DNA of 64,000 nt from Chara braunii (lineage: Eukaryota; Streptophyta; Charophyceae; Charales; Characeae), in assembly GCA_003427395.1 (NCBI GenBank), contig BFEA01000894.1, positions 273,633-337,632 of the forward strand. The letters are read 5' to 3'. The notes under the pieces were generated by a model. It saw nothing but the letters and a program-made list of their open reading frames with translations, was not told the DNA's origin and ran no database searches. Both the position numbers and the translations under genes were made by a program. Shown here piece by piece: positions 29,846 to 40,599 of this stretch; the stretch's first letter is position 1, and the number at the start of each line of letters is the position of its first letter.

Positions 29846-30520
29846 ACACACTTCCAGTCCAGCTTCGTTCCCGTCTCCGCCCATTCCGCCTCTTTTGGAA
29901 GAATCACACTTAGATGGACATTCAGTACCTGTCAATGAGCAGAAGCCAGGATTTCTTTTAACCAAGTCGTTATGACCCTCAAGTAACCTGTCAATTACCT
30001 TCTCCACATCGAACCCTTCCTCCAACCGGACCGCATACTTCTTTTTCCTCGGCGTCGTATCGCGCAGAATTGGTTCGGCTTCTTCTTGGGCGCCTCTCGT
30101 CTTGGCCCTTTGCTCTGCTCTCTGGTCCTCTTCTTGGCGCAGCCTATCATCCTGCTTATCCTCCTCATCATTATTCTCCACCTCTTCGGCCTCCTTTCTT
30201 TTTTCTAGCTCTGGCTCTTTCCGCGGAGGTTTTTGGCTTGCACTGACCTTAGCCTGACCTCTGGTACGAGTCACCTGTGCCATTCTTCCTTGCGCCGTAG
30301 GGGGTCTAACCATTATTCCAGACCGCGGGCCTGATCCCACGGTAGCTACTCCGGGTCGCCGTGGCATCGATTCCGGGCCAGACTCGTAAAGAAAGACTTT
30401 GGGAATACCAGCCCTCCAACCCTTTACTTCCTTGCAAATGTCTACCAACTTCTGCAGGTACCTCCCCATCTTTCGCCATAGATCCTCCATCTTCCCTAGA
30501 AGGATTGATGCTGGCTTCAC
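29708..30520 (-). pseudogene. Gag C-terminal linker and first protease fragment, element B
   Basis: A 270-residue frame aligning with element A from ASVLLGKMEDLWDKM onwards: ASILLGKMEDLWRKMGRYLQ, the Glu/Arg-rich stretch, KKKYAVRLEEGFDVEKVIDR, then a protease start KCTAMVDTGAEMNIIRKADA. Relative to A, about 25 residues after RLLEGHNDL are changed or lost. The frame leaves the protease at the 113-bp duplication and ends in unrelated residues. The intact DTGA contrasts with DTRA in element A. Confidence 0.75.
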
Positions 30521-30778
30521 CTTCTCATCCTCACTTTCTTCCTATGACTCAACGATTATGGGCTCTTCCTTTATAGCTCCTGCCCGTAGCCTCCGAGTTA
30601 CCTCTTCATCACTTTCCACTTCTTCCACCCTAATTGGTGGGTCGTCATTTTCCTGCCACAACCTGAATGTGGCAGGTGGCGCTTGCCGCGCAGCTATCCG
30701 CCCCTACTCCACCTGGAACCTTCCGGTCGATATACTCTCCGAACTGATCGTATATATCACCATCCATATTGGAATAGA

Positions 30779-31285
30779 TCAGTCCGGCTCTTTCGTCTTC
30801 CCGCCTAGTATTGCAGAACCGTATAGTATGGCCTTGCTTGTCACAATGCTGGCATATAGCGGTTCTCCAATCAAAAAGGGATCTCCCACTTCCCTGGCTC
30901 CCTTTATTTCCCTTGTCATGGTAGCCCTGGTTATCCCATTGTCCTCCTCGACCACCACCATTCCTGCCACGTCCTCTTTCACCGCCTCTTCCTCCATTTC
31001 CTTGATTACCTTGGCCTTAATTACCTCTACCAGGCACACTACCTTGTGAACTCGACGCGGGCGACGGAGGTGGCGCCATGGGTTGGCTTGTGTTGCGGGA
31101 TAGGTTGGTGGTGACATACTGGCTTGGGGCCCAGCATATGGTACCATCCGCCCAGATGGAGTCGGGTTTCCCCATGGCACAAAGGTGTTGAGCACAGGCC
31201 ATGACCACTGCCCGTATGGTGGTACCGCCGCTTGTGAAGGTCCCGCGCTGCTTGATGGAGCTGACGTACTTGGCGAGGCTACCAC
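30779..31285 (-). pseudogene. Nucleocapsid region of element B (overlapping frames)
   Basis: The first part repeats the Gag tail (SAGPSQAAVPPYGQWSWP). The zinc knuckle CQHCDKQGHTIRFC, identical to element A, lies at about 30,803-30,860 but in a different frame from this open frame. The Gly/Arg-rich nucleocapsid stretch is also split between frames, so at least one indel lies near 31,000. Confidence 0.65.
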
Positions 31286-32018
31286 CTAGCACTTGGGGCG
31301 CCTGCCCCTTTCTTGAGCCTTGCCCTCCCTGCGTTAAGTTGCGCTGTTTGCGTAGCGCTTTTGAAAGGTGCTGGGGCGCCGGCTCCTCTTCTTCCCACTC
31401 CTCCTGGACGGCTTCCTCTATCACTGGATCCTTCCCTTTTCCCTGGATCGCCGTCACCACCTCTTGTATCACCACTTCCTTCCCATAGCCCAGTTCCACA
31501 AGTACGTCGGTGACAATCCTCTTCACTCCCGGGGTCCTTGAAGCGGTTGCATCCCGTTCTTTCCTCTTTCGCCTTTGCAGGCGCATCTGATACTGCTCCA
31601 CTTGGTCCAGACTTCCTTGCTCTACTCCTTCGTCAATAGTGGCCCAGGTGAGCTTCGCACTTCCTCCTATATGGCTTGTGAGTTCCGTCGCTTCCGAGGC
31701 AGTGAGTAATCCTAGGAAAATAGCACAATGCGCTTCCTCAGAGATCCCAGGGACCTTCCTCGCCTTCTTTTTAAACTCTTGCACGAAGGCCCCCACTGTG
31801 GTGAAGTCATCCCTGTTCATGGCCTCCAGGTCCGCAATGGTTAACAGGCCATCGCCCAACCTATACTCCCTCTGCATTCCATCTTTGAATCTTGTCCAAC
31901 TGCCATTAACTGCGTTCAGAACCTTCTCTACCTCTTGATGATGACTATGGAGCACATACTTCAGAATCCGCTGAAATTTCACAGCGTGCGATAACCCCAT
32001 TAGCGCTTGTTCTACCAA
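31017..32018 (-). CDS. gag: Gag capsid of element B
   Basis: A 333-residue frame, strongly similar to Gag-A: FQRILKYVLHSHHQEVEKVL, TIADLEAMNRDDFTTVGAF, KKKARKVPGISEEAHCAIFL, then the basic RRKRKERDATASRTPGVKR. The start Met corresponds to an internal position of Gag-A. Upstream the frame still reads FHFNGEQVSDWLDL, then hits a stop, and the first 30 residues seen in A and C are absent. The capsid core itself is intact in one frame. Confidence 0.8.
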   Translation of the reverse strand: MVEQALMGLSHAVKFQRILKYVLHSHHQEVEKVLNAVNGSWTRFKDGMQREYRLGDGLLTIADLEAMNRDDFTTVGAFVQEFKKKARKVPGISEEAHCAIFLGLLTASEATELTSHIGGSAKLTWATIDEGVEQGSLDQVEQYQMRLQRRKRKERDATASRTPGVKRIVTDVLVELGYGKEVVIQEVVTAIQGKGKDPVIEEAVQEEWEEEEPAPQHLSKALRKQRNLTQGGQGSRKGQAPQVLGGSLAKYVSSIKQRGTFTSGGTTIRAVVMACAQHLCAMGKPDSIWADGTICWAPSQYVTTNLSRNTSQPMAPPPSPASSSQGSVPGRGN

Positions 32019-32335
32019 GTCGAGCCAATCAGAGACCTGTTCCCCATTGAAATGGAAGGACAGTCACTTAGCGATTCTGATCGAGTAGTACTACATATTC
32101 CTTCCCTTTTGATCTCATCTTAATAGGCTTCGTTTTCACTATAGGATTTCCTTTAGGATGCTCTAACCCAGACAACCAATCAGATCATAGATAAAACTTG
32201 TTACATTAATAAAGTTCATCCATCATAAATAGTCTGGTACGATATATCGTAATATGTCTTTCCTTATATACCTGTTCTCTCTCAATCCTATACCCGGATG
32301 TCGTTCCACCAAGGACAATGGTAGGCTTTCGTTAT

Positions 32336-32352
32336 CCCTGGCAACGACGCCA
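32336..32352 (-). promoter_or_regulatory. Primer-binding site of element B, tRNA-Asp type (diverged)
   Basis: On the reverse strand it reads TGGCGTCGTTGCCAGGG, 15 of 17 identical to the tRNA-Asp site of element A. Two bases (CC on +) separate it from the LTR end, whose terminal CA corresponds to TG at 32,355 on +. Confidence 0.85.
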
Positions 32353-32510
32353 CCTGTCGAGTCAACAGGAGTTTCGTTATCCCCGGTGCCTGCATCGGTC
32401 CGGCACTGCACAAGGCAGCGCGGGACCCTCCCGGCCGCATCATACAGGAGTTGGTCTTAATCCTCGTCACAAATACACATGGAGCTTCCGCAAGCTGCTC
32501 CGGCCGAGTG

Positions 32511-32512
32511 NN
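32511..32512. other. Two undetermined bases (NN)
   Basis: Ambiguous bases inside a GC-rich part of LTR-B that is otherwise conserved with A, C and D (CGGCCGAGTGCGCCAACCAT in C). Confidence 0.95.
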
Positions 32513-34067
32513 CCAGCCATACCTCTCGCGAGCCCCTACCACAGGATAGGGCCCACGTGAGGCACGACTTACCTCCACCTTACGGGAGCTGTCACCTCCC
32601 TTCGGTGGGCATATCCCCGCCGAGCTACCAATCCACAAGACGAAAGCTGATCAGCTGCAATCGCAGAGGTGGACCAGCCGAGGGCGTTTCTCGTTCGTTG
32701 TAGCATATAGGGGGTATGCGTGGTTTTACGCCTCTATCGGACCCGTACGCGAACTGACGCCTTGGGGGGTTGAGGTCCTAAACGCGACTTGTTGTCGGTC
32801 GACTAAGATGGATCCCACATACCACACGCACACCACTCTAAAGAACATAAAAATAAAAACACACACGCATACACACACAAAACGATACAGAACAAACAAC
32901 GCGACAACACTCCTAGTCCCTTATAATCATCCCATAACTTTCCGATGCGAAAATCGGATAGGCGTCGCACGTGAGACTTAGTATAAAACTGCGCGGGCGC
33001 AGGATCTTCCCATATCGACTAGCAATGCATGACTACGCAAGAGTCGCAATGATGGCGTACTATGTAGTGCCCATAATCAAGCGGTCCCTCGTGGATCCGA
33101 GTACCGCATATGACACTCAAGTGTCAAACTCGAAGTATCGTGAGGGTCTATCCCTTCACAATATTGCACGGCTGAAGGAATAGCCGTGCGGCTTCCGCGG
33201 CACCTCTAGTCTTTAGGTTGAGCGTCCCGGCAGGCAGGGCAAATAGGCTCTGCGCGGGGGGAGATCCCTTCTATGCAGAGTCTAAGACCTGGGATGTCTT
33301 GGAAAAGGACCTCGAATCCGGGCCGAGGACCAGCGTCCGACTAAAAAATCTTTAAGAAACACTCAACAATAAAACGAGGTTTTCTTTCTTTTCTCAATCT
33401 CAACCCCAATTAAACCCTTAAGTGAGGGTCCCTCAAGTCACGCAAACACCAAGTACCTATATGTACATATATAAAGGAGGTATATAAGTACGTGACGATC
33501 ACTTCTCACAATCACAGTGGGACTCCTCATAGCCCTATATATGTGTGTAATCGCAGGCAGACAAATCCAAAATCCGAACCATTGAACATACTAGCAATCA
33601 CATCAAAGAGTCAACCAAAAACTTCAACGCACTACACGAAGTCGACTTCAACCAATCTCTATACTCATACCCTTCGCTTTAGCCATGCAAGCCCCAACCT
33701 TTGTCCAACCAACCACAATTAAATACTCAGTACCTTCGTTAAATGGCCATTCAAAGTCGGCAACCGACCTGTTATTAGTGATAACAGAAGGTGATCCTTG
33801 TAGGATCAAGCTGAATCTGGTCCTGATTTCGAGTCAAACGTTCAAGAGGACCTGTAAACCCCAAGTTAAATCTATGAGTCCAAATCGAGAGTAATCTCGA
33901 TATCACGATTTCACCAAGAATCATTCTACTTAATTAAGCCTGAGTCTACCCTTAAGTAAGTGTCTAAAGAAAAGGTAAACCTTTGGCAAAATTTCCTCTA
34001 TACAGAGTGGATCGCCATACCTGCCACCTGTCAAAATATAACCTAACTCCTCTAAACTAGGGAAATT

Positions 34068-34570
34068 TTGGCAACGCTTCCTGTAGGAAAAGTGCCTTCG
34101 CAGAATTTATACCAACTCAAATATGAAAACAAAACCAACTCTAATTCTGGAATGTTAAATTTTGTCTAACTCCCTGAATTAGTAAAAATTTGGGCAGCAT
34201 CTCCTTTAGAAAGGTAGACTTCCCAGATTTAAGTCAGATAGGAACTCAGGCGTTAAACTTGAGTTCGACTTCAAGACAAAGTTCAACTGACCCCTTAGAT
34301 TTGTAGAAATTTTGGCAGCGCTTCCCGCAGAGAAAGTGTTATTCCAAGATTTACACAAAGCTAAGTTCAGAATCTAAAGTGACTTTGATCCAATTTTGCG
34401 CAACTCCCTGAATGAGCAAAAATTTGGGCAACACTCCTTTTAGGAAAGAAGTTTTTCCATATTTTTACTAAGCCAAAAAAGTCAGAAAAAATTGGACCCT
34501 GAAAAAGACAAAATATGACCAACTCCTTGGTTTTGTAGAAATTTCGGCAGCGCTTCCTGTAGAGAAAGTG
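34068..34570 (-). repeat. Second hairpin series, about 119-bp period (B copy)
   Basis: Five units lie near 34,070, 34,190, 34,310, 34,425 and 34,545. Each has a GGCAGCGCTTCC-type or GGGCAGCATCTCC-type core followed by a pairing purine tract (CTTCCTGTAGGAAAAG, CTCCTTTTAGGAAAG). The two unit types alternate as in element A. AGTTAG/CAACTCC and AAATTT motifs recur at fixed offsets. Confidence 0.7.
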
Positions 34571-35149
34571 ACTTACCAAGATTTATACAAAACCAACTAT
34601 AATAAATGTTCCAAAAAAATGCAGAAATCGACCCAAGTAAAAATAAACTTAGCTCAGAAAATGCAGGAATTGAAAACTAACTTCTATGGCTCTAGCACGT
34701 GGCGAGTAACTAAAGCAACTACCTATCAAACTGAAACTCAGACTAAGTAGTAGTCGCACTCAGTCACATGCAGGCCAAACCACAAAGGTAAGTACTCTCA
34801 TCATCCCAAAGTTAATTTATCAAACAATAGTTCATGGTCTCCCAATGATTTATCCCTTAAAACCCAACTTACAGAGGGCATAAAAACCCAAATTTATGGA
34901 ACATGTCTAGCTCATCTATTGAGTATACACAAACACAGGGCACAACAACTTTTCTCTTCTTTTGGCATATGACTAGGCCACCCTAATCGCCTTGAACTGT
35001 TGAAGTATCCCAACTTTACATAATTATCTGCACTTAGTCTTTTGAGGTAGCATATAACTGAACCGATCATCTTTAGCTCAAGATTCAGTCTTCCCTTTCG
35101 TACCACAAATTTACTTTTAATTAATACTCTCTTCAGTTTGTGATAAGCT

Positions 35150-35603
35150 ATAGTCGGACCACCCAAACTTATGGAACATTGTCTGACTAACCTGTTCATA
35201 GATAAGATAGTAGTAAGGTATAGCGAAGTTATAACCTTTTGGTTCCAGCATGTGCGTGGCGTTGGACCAAGACCTCCCAAACTTATGGAACATGTCTTGG
35301 TCCTCAGCCTGGTTCATTTTTCTTAAAACCATAGCAGGAAGAGGCTGAGCCACCCAAACTTATGGAACATGCTCAGACCTCCTCGTTCAGGACAAAAAAA
35401 AACTGAAAGAAACCCAAAGTAAACAAGGCGACCAAGCCACCCAAACTTATGGAACATGCTTGGTCCCTGAAAAGTCATTCACAGTCAACCCTCACAAGTC
35501 AGAGCAACCAGACCACCCAAACTTATGGAACATGTCTGGTTCTCCAGGCAATTCAAAATAAACATAGCACTGGGCCTCCCCAAACTTATGGAGACTTGCC
35601 CAG
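35150..35603 (-). repeat. Hairpin array B (6 hairpins, loop ATGTTCCATAAGTTTGGGTG)
   Basis: Coordinates of left arm / right arm on +: GGACCAAGAC 35,264-35,273 / GTCTTGGTCC 35,294-35,303; CTGAGC 35,345-35,350 / GCTCAG 35,371-35,376; GACCAAGC 35,430-35,437 / GCTTGGTC 35,458-35,465; AACCAGAC 35,506-35,513 / GTCTGGTT 35,534-35,541; CTGGGC 35,570-35,575 / GCCCAG 35,598-35,603. A sixth at about 35,150 has AGTCGGAC / GTCTGACT with one wobble. Loops are 20-22 nt and almost identical. Two worn units lie at about 34,895 and 34,975. Confidence 0.95.
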
Positions 35604-35929
35604 CCTTTGATAGACCCAGTCAAACAAGCAATACTGCCTTCCTCCCATCCTTACCCCATATGCAACCCCACAATCTGCTTTCAGTCAAACAATGAAAATT
35701 GAAACTGACATTGCGCATACATTCCTTTAGTTTGGTTTTGTCGTGAAAGTCAAACGTAAAGTCAAAGTAAAGGGGCATGCAGAGGGGAAGCAATGGTTAC
35801 TTTCCAATTCCCTGCCTCCAGAACTCCTCCCGAGTTCCGGCAGAGCTCCCGCAATCGGTGGGCTGACTTAGCACAGAGTCTTGCTGCGGTCTTCCTCCTC
35901 CGGTTCTTCCAAAAGCCTTCACCGCTCGT

Positions 35930-36324
35930 TTTCTAATTCTTCAATAGTGAACGAGCCAGGGTTAGGCTGGTTCCACACACTCTTGGGCCGCATGTTCCGG
36001 CAGGTGATAACTTCGTAATTCCCAATGCCAGGTCACACAGGAGCAAGATCATTGTACCATTGTGCTTATTGAAGACCAAGGTCTCCGTCCTGCACATGAA
36101 TGATCTCCCAGAAGAATGGGGTGGTCCACGTCAAGCATGACGAAGAAGCATGTCCTCGCCTTCACCTTACCAACTTCGACGACCACATTCGAGGTCGTCC
36201 CACAAAACACCGCCTTGCAATTGGCACAATGCGGGCTGTAGTAATCTGAGCGGTTTATGTCCATGCCTAGCGCAATTGCATCCCTCTCCCTGATGATGTT
36301 CATCTTCGCGCCTGTATCCACCAT
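35930..36324 (-). pseudogene. Aspartic protease of element C
   Basis: Residues MVDTGAKMNIIRERDAIALG show an intact DTGA catalytic motif. ANCKAVFCGTTSNVVVEVG and HPILLG follow, then the frame breaks. Beyond the break the sequence still resembles the element A tail (conserved SFTIEE-type codons near 35,945), which ends at the junction with LTR-B at 35,884. Confidence 0.7.
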
Positions 36325-36339
36325 CGCAATACATTTAGA

Positions 36340-37247
36340 TCATCTCACCATTAGGTCTACCAATCCGCATGCCACACACTTCCAGTCCATTTTAGTCCCA
36401 GTTTTCGCCCACTCTGCTTCCTTTGGCAGAATCGTACTCAAATGGACGTTAGGCACTGATCGCCACGAAAGCCTTCCCTTTAGCCCATTATGGAGCCTTG
36501 GAGTAGATGCTAGGATATCCTTCAGGTTCCTGAGGTCATTTTGATCTTCAAGCAACCTGTCCACCATTCTTTCCACATGAAAGCCTTCTTCCAACCGAAC
36601 CGCACACTTCTTCTTCTTCGGTGCAATATCGCGCAATATTGGTTCAACTTTCTCTTGGACTCCCCTATTCTTTGCCCTTTGCTCCGCTCGCCGATCTTCG
36701 TCCAGGCGGAGCCTCTCATCCTCCTCATCTTCGTCATCACCCTCCTGAATCTCGACGGCCTCTTTCCTTCACTCTTGCTTAGGCTCCTTTCGGGGAGGCT
36801 CCTGACTGGCACTTGCCTATCTCTGGGCTCTGGTCCGAGCCCCTGTGGTACCCTCCCATGCGATGTAAGGGGCCTAAAGGTCATACTCGACCTAGGCACT
36901 GATCCCACCGTTGCCACTCCAGGATACCCTTGGTGTGCCGGTACCGACTCAGGATTGGACTCATAGAGGAAGATCTTGGGGAGATCGACTTTCCACTCCT
37001 TCACCTCTTCACATATCTCTACCAGCTTTTGCTGGTATCTGCTCATCTTCCCCCCCAAGTCCTCCATCTTACCTAGGAGGACCGACGAAGACTCCATCTC
37101 TCCATCTGAGCCCTCCCCGTCTGACTCGATGATTATGGGCTCCTCCTTTATGACCCCCGCCTGTAGCCGTTGGGTCACCTCTTCACATTCTTCCACCTCT
37201 TCCACCCTTATAGACGGGTCTTCCTTCTCTTGCCACAACCTGAACAT
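36340..37247 (-). pseudogene. Gag-protease linker of element C (two overlapping frames)
   Basis: The right part (36,522-37,247) reads MFRLWQEKEDPSIRVEEVE, SSVLLGKMEDLGGKMSRYQQ and KIFLYESNPESVPAHQGYP. The left part (36,340-36,636) continues as KKKKCAVRLEEGFHVERMVD, DLKDILASTPRLHNGLKGRL and TGTKMDWKCVACGLVDL. These align in order with element A from its MPATFRLWQERDDP region to the protease. A frameshift near 36,600-36,750 separates them. Confidence 0.7.
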
Positions 37248-37399
37248 GGCTGGTGGCGCTTGCCACTCGTCTATCCGCCTAAGGGTCTCCTTCCTCGTCC
37301 CGCCAGGAATCTTTGGGTCAATGTATTCCCTAAACTGATCGTATATATCTCCGTCTATATTTGAGGAGATCAGTCCACCTTTGTCATCATCATCTCGCC

Positions 37400-38804
37400 G
37401 CTTTTGGCAGAAACGTAAAGTTTGGTCGACTTTGTCGCAATGTCGGCAAGTGGCGTTCCGCCAGTCGAAGTGAGGCCTCCCATATCCTTGCCCCCCTTCC
37501 TGGTCACCTTTGCCTCCCTGTCCTGGCTACCTTGGCCATTCCATCGGCCACCCCGACCTCACACCATTCCGGCCTCGTCCTCTTTCGCCACCCCCGCCCC
37601 CTTGACCTCGGCTCCCGTTCCCTTGACTGTCGTGCTCCTGATTCCCTCCCCCTGCCACGCTAGCCTGCGAGCCTTGCTGAATGAGCGGTGGAGGTGGTGC
37701 CATTGGCTGAGCCTGAGTTGCCGGATAGCTTAGTGTCGTCGTACTCGGTTGAGGCCCCGAATAAGGTACTATCTGACCAAGCGGAGCTTAACCACCCGTT
37801 CCCCATAACACGTAGGGGCCAAACACAGGCTAGGGTCCCATGGGACCATAGGACGGCCATTGTCCATATGGTGGCAGACCCGCTTGTGAAGGCCCTGTGT
37901 TGCTTGATGGTGTTGCTACGCTTGGTGAGGCCACTCCCAGTGCTTGGGGCGCTTGCCCCTTACCGGAGCCTTGCTCGCCTTGTGCCAAATTGTGTTGCTC
38001 AAGTTGCGCCTTTACAAGATTTTGGGCCACCGTCTCCCACTCTTCCTGGGCGACCTCCTCCACAACCGGTTCCTTTCCTCTTCCTTGGACCGTGGTCACC
38101 ACCTTTTTCTACGCTACGGGGTCCTTTCCATAGCCCAGCTCCGCGAGTACATCCATGATAATTTTTTTGCCTCGGAGTCCTTGTAACGGCCGCATCCCGC
38201 TCCTTCCTGTTTTGCCTATGCTGGCGCATTTGGAATTGGTCGACTTGATCCAAGTCGCCTTCCTCTACCCCCTTGTCGGTCGTGGCCCAGGTGAACTTTT
38301 CGCTACCCCACCTCGCTTTGTCAACTCCTAGGCCTCAGATGCTTTGAAAAGCCCAAAGATAGTGCATTGCTCTTCTTCCAAAATCCCTGGGACTTTCCTT
38401 GCCTTCTTCTTATACTCTTCGGCAAGGGCTCCGACGGTGGTATAGTCATTTTTGTTCATTGCTTATAAATCGGCCGCCGTCAGCAGGCCATCCCCCAGCC
38501 TAAACTCCTTTGCATACCATCCTTAAATCTCACCCAGCTATCATGTGTGGCAGAGATGACCTTGTTCACCTCCTTGTAAAGACCATGGTACACATACTTT
38601 AGGATGCGCTGGAATTTCGCTGCGTCCGCTAGACCCCTCATCGCCTGCTACTAACTCCATCCAATCAGATACCTGTTCGCCCTTGAACAGGAAGGTGTCA
38701 ACCTTAGGGACATTCCCTCGCCTCAAATCCCGCCTATCCAAAGCCTCGACCAAATCGTCAATTGTCATTCTGTTTCCCACACCATCGGCGTTGCCTTTTG
38801 CCAT
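37400..38804 (-). pseudogene. gag: Gag of element C with altered zinc knuckle
   Basis: The start MAKGNADGVGNRMTIDDLVE aligns with the Gag-A N-terminus, followed by NVPKVDTFLFKGEQVSDWME. After about residue 55 the frame shifts repeatedly; recognisable pieces include VVEEVAQEEWE and LPPYGQWP at 37,830-38,102. Near 37,400-37,450 the translation ATCRHCDKVDQTLRFC shows the knuckle spacing, but the zinc-binding His is replaced by Gln. No single frame spans the gene, so it cannot make a full Gag. Confidence 0.7.
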
Positions 38805-39092
38805 CTCTGCCAGTCTCTTTATTCAAACTTCCTGGTAAGAAAGGGTAACACTTCATTCAACATTTTGCAGTGTCATCATACTGACCTTATTTCCTACATA
38901 TTCATACTTCCCAGAATGACCTTACTGGTATCGCAACTCCTTTTCAACTTAGGCAGGGCTGGTCCTCACTATCAGATCCATACTTCTCTCATCTCAAAGA
39001 AAACGTAGACTTCAGCCACACTAGCTCTATAGTAGTCTATCAGGCGGCCAATTAATCTCATTCCACCAGGGACAACGGTAGGCAACTGTTAT

Positions 39093-39109
39093 CCCCGACA
39101 ACAGCGACA
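39093..39109 (-). promoter_or_regulatory. Primer-binding site of element C, tRNA-Asp type (diverged)
   Basis: On the reverse strand it reads TGTCGCTGTTGTCGGGG, 14 of 17 identical to the tRNA-Asp complement in element A. The changes are mostly C-to-T type, consistent with decay of methylated cytosines. Two bases separate it from the LTR end (TG on + at 39,112). Confidence 0.8.
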
Positions 39110-40480
39110 CCTGTCGAGCGCATTGGTCCCGCCGGGTGGGACCCTCGTAGCCGCTCCGGCCGAGTGCGCCAACCATACCTCCCGCAAACCCCTACGATAG
39201 GGTAGGGCCTACGCGAGGTATAACTTTACCTCTACCTGCGGGAGTTGTCGCCTCCCTTCGGTGGGCGTATCCCCGCCGAGCTACAAGTCCACAATACGAA
39301 AGTTAATCAGTTGCAATCGCAGAGGTGGGCCAGCCGATGGCGTTTCTAGTACGCTGTAGCATAGGGGGTACGCGTGGTCCTACAAACATTGGGGGGCTGA
39401 AGTCCCAAGTGCAACTCGTCGTCGTAGACTAGGACGCATCCTGCTGACCACGCGTTACACCACACTACAAACATAAAAAATAAATACTCACACAAAACAA
39501 AACAAACGGAAACACTCCTAGTCCCTTCAGTATCCAACCCATAACCTTCCAACACGGAACACGGTTAGGCGACGCGTGCGATACTTGGTATAAAACCGCG
39601 CGGACGCAGGGCCTTCTCATATCGACTAGCTATGCATGTGTACGCAAGCAGTCGCAACAATGGAGTACTATGTAGTACCCACAATTACGCGGTCCTCGAT
39701 AGTCTCGAGGGTCGCGTTCGACACTCAAGTATTGGCTGACACGCGCCTTGAGGGGTTAAATCTCTCAATGGTAGACAAACGCCTAGGCGGTTGAGAACCA
39801 CTCCCTCTTCTGCACCTTGCGGAGAGAGGGTGGTATACAGGTTCATACTTGTGGTGGCAGTCGTCTCTCGAGACCTTGGAGGCAAGCTCCATCATCTAGG
39901 GCTGGAGAGAAATCAAGGGGTTTGACTTTAACGACTGCAACGAACTACAACATCCAACTATAAAAACTCTAAAAAGCAAAGGTAAAAGAGAATCTCCCTT
40001 GAGACTTCTCACAATCATAGTAAGACTCCTCTTATATATATGTGTGTGATAGCAGGGAGTCAAATCCAAAGTCCGAACCACAAAACATATTTGCAATCAC
40101 ATAAGAGGTTCACCAAAAAGTCCATACACTACACGGGTCAACTACAACCATTCCCAACACTCACACCCCTCGGTTTGGCCATAGAAGCCCCAACCTTTGT
40201 CCAACGTTTCATAATAAAATACTCAGCATCTTCGTTAAATGGCCATTCAATAAAGTCCGGGTGAAAACCCAACGGAACAAATCAAACCACAGGTCTAAAC
40301 CCTTTAGGTTGAGCTGACGAGAGTGAATTGAAGTTGAGTCGTGAACCGATGAATCCGCAACTGACCTGTTATCAATGATAATAGAAGATGATCCTCGTGG
40401 GATCGAGTTGAATCTTGCCCAATCCTGAATCGAAGCGATCAAGAGGACATGTAACACAAGACATGCCAATGCCCAAGGCT

Positions 40481-40567
40481 AACTATCAGTGTATGGGGAA
40501 TAAAACTCCATAGCCACCTGTCAAAATATAATTTATATGGGGAATAAAACTCCATAGCCACCTGTCA
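40481..40567. repeat. 43-bp tandem duplication in LTR-C
   Basis: ATGGGGAATAAAACTCCATA followed by GCCACCTGTCAAAATATAAT and TTAT occurs twice in succession, at the place where the CAGGTGGC motif of the other LTRs sits. This resembles a recent duplication by slippage or repair. Confidence 0.85.
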
Positions 40568-40599
40568 AAATATAATTTATCTCCTCTAAACTAAGAAAA

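Larger units (their letters stand above)
28680..35883 (-). mobile_element. Element B: Ty3/gypsy-type, LTR plus gag-PR-RT start, truncated by minisatellite
   Basis: On the reverse strand the order is LTR (35,883-32,355), primer site, leader, Gag lacking its first 30 residues, zinc knuckle, protease with a 113-bp duplication, and the beginning of RT. It stops at 28,680 where the minisatellite begins. Gag-B is close to Gag-A. The leader of B also aligns loosely with the leader of A (for example TATTTATGATGGA). Multiple frameshifts are present. Confidence 0.8.
32355..35883 (-). repeat. LTR of element B (5' edge truncated)
   Basis: The LTR 3' edge (left) is fixed by the primer site. Going right, it carries the same blocks as LTR-A in order: U5-like GC-rich block, TATA stretch near 33,460-33,510, CAGGTGGC motif near 34,030, the 119-bp hairpin series, the hairpin array and the GCGGGAGCTCTGCCGGAAC block near 35,845. 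At 35,883 homology to A and D stops in the middle of their conserved block (GACC on the minus strand) and protease code of element C begins. About 150-180 bp of LTR are therefore missing. Confidence 0.7.

Noticed and set aside
35150-35603. miRNA or siRNA precursor hairpins
   Set aside because: Stems of 6-10 bp are far too short for Dicer-type processing; the conserved part is the loop, not an arm.
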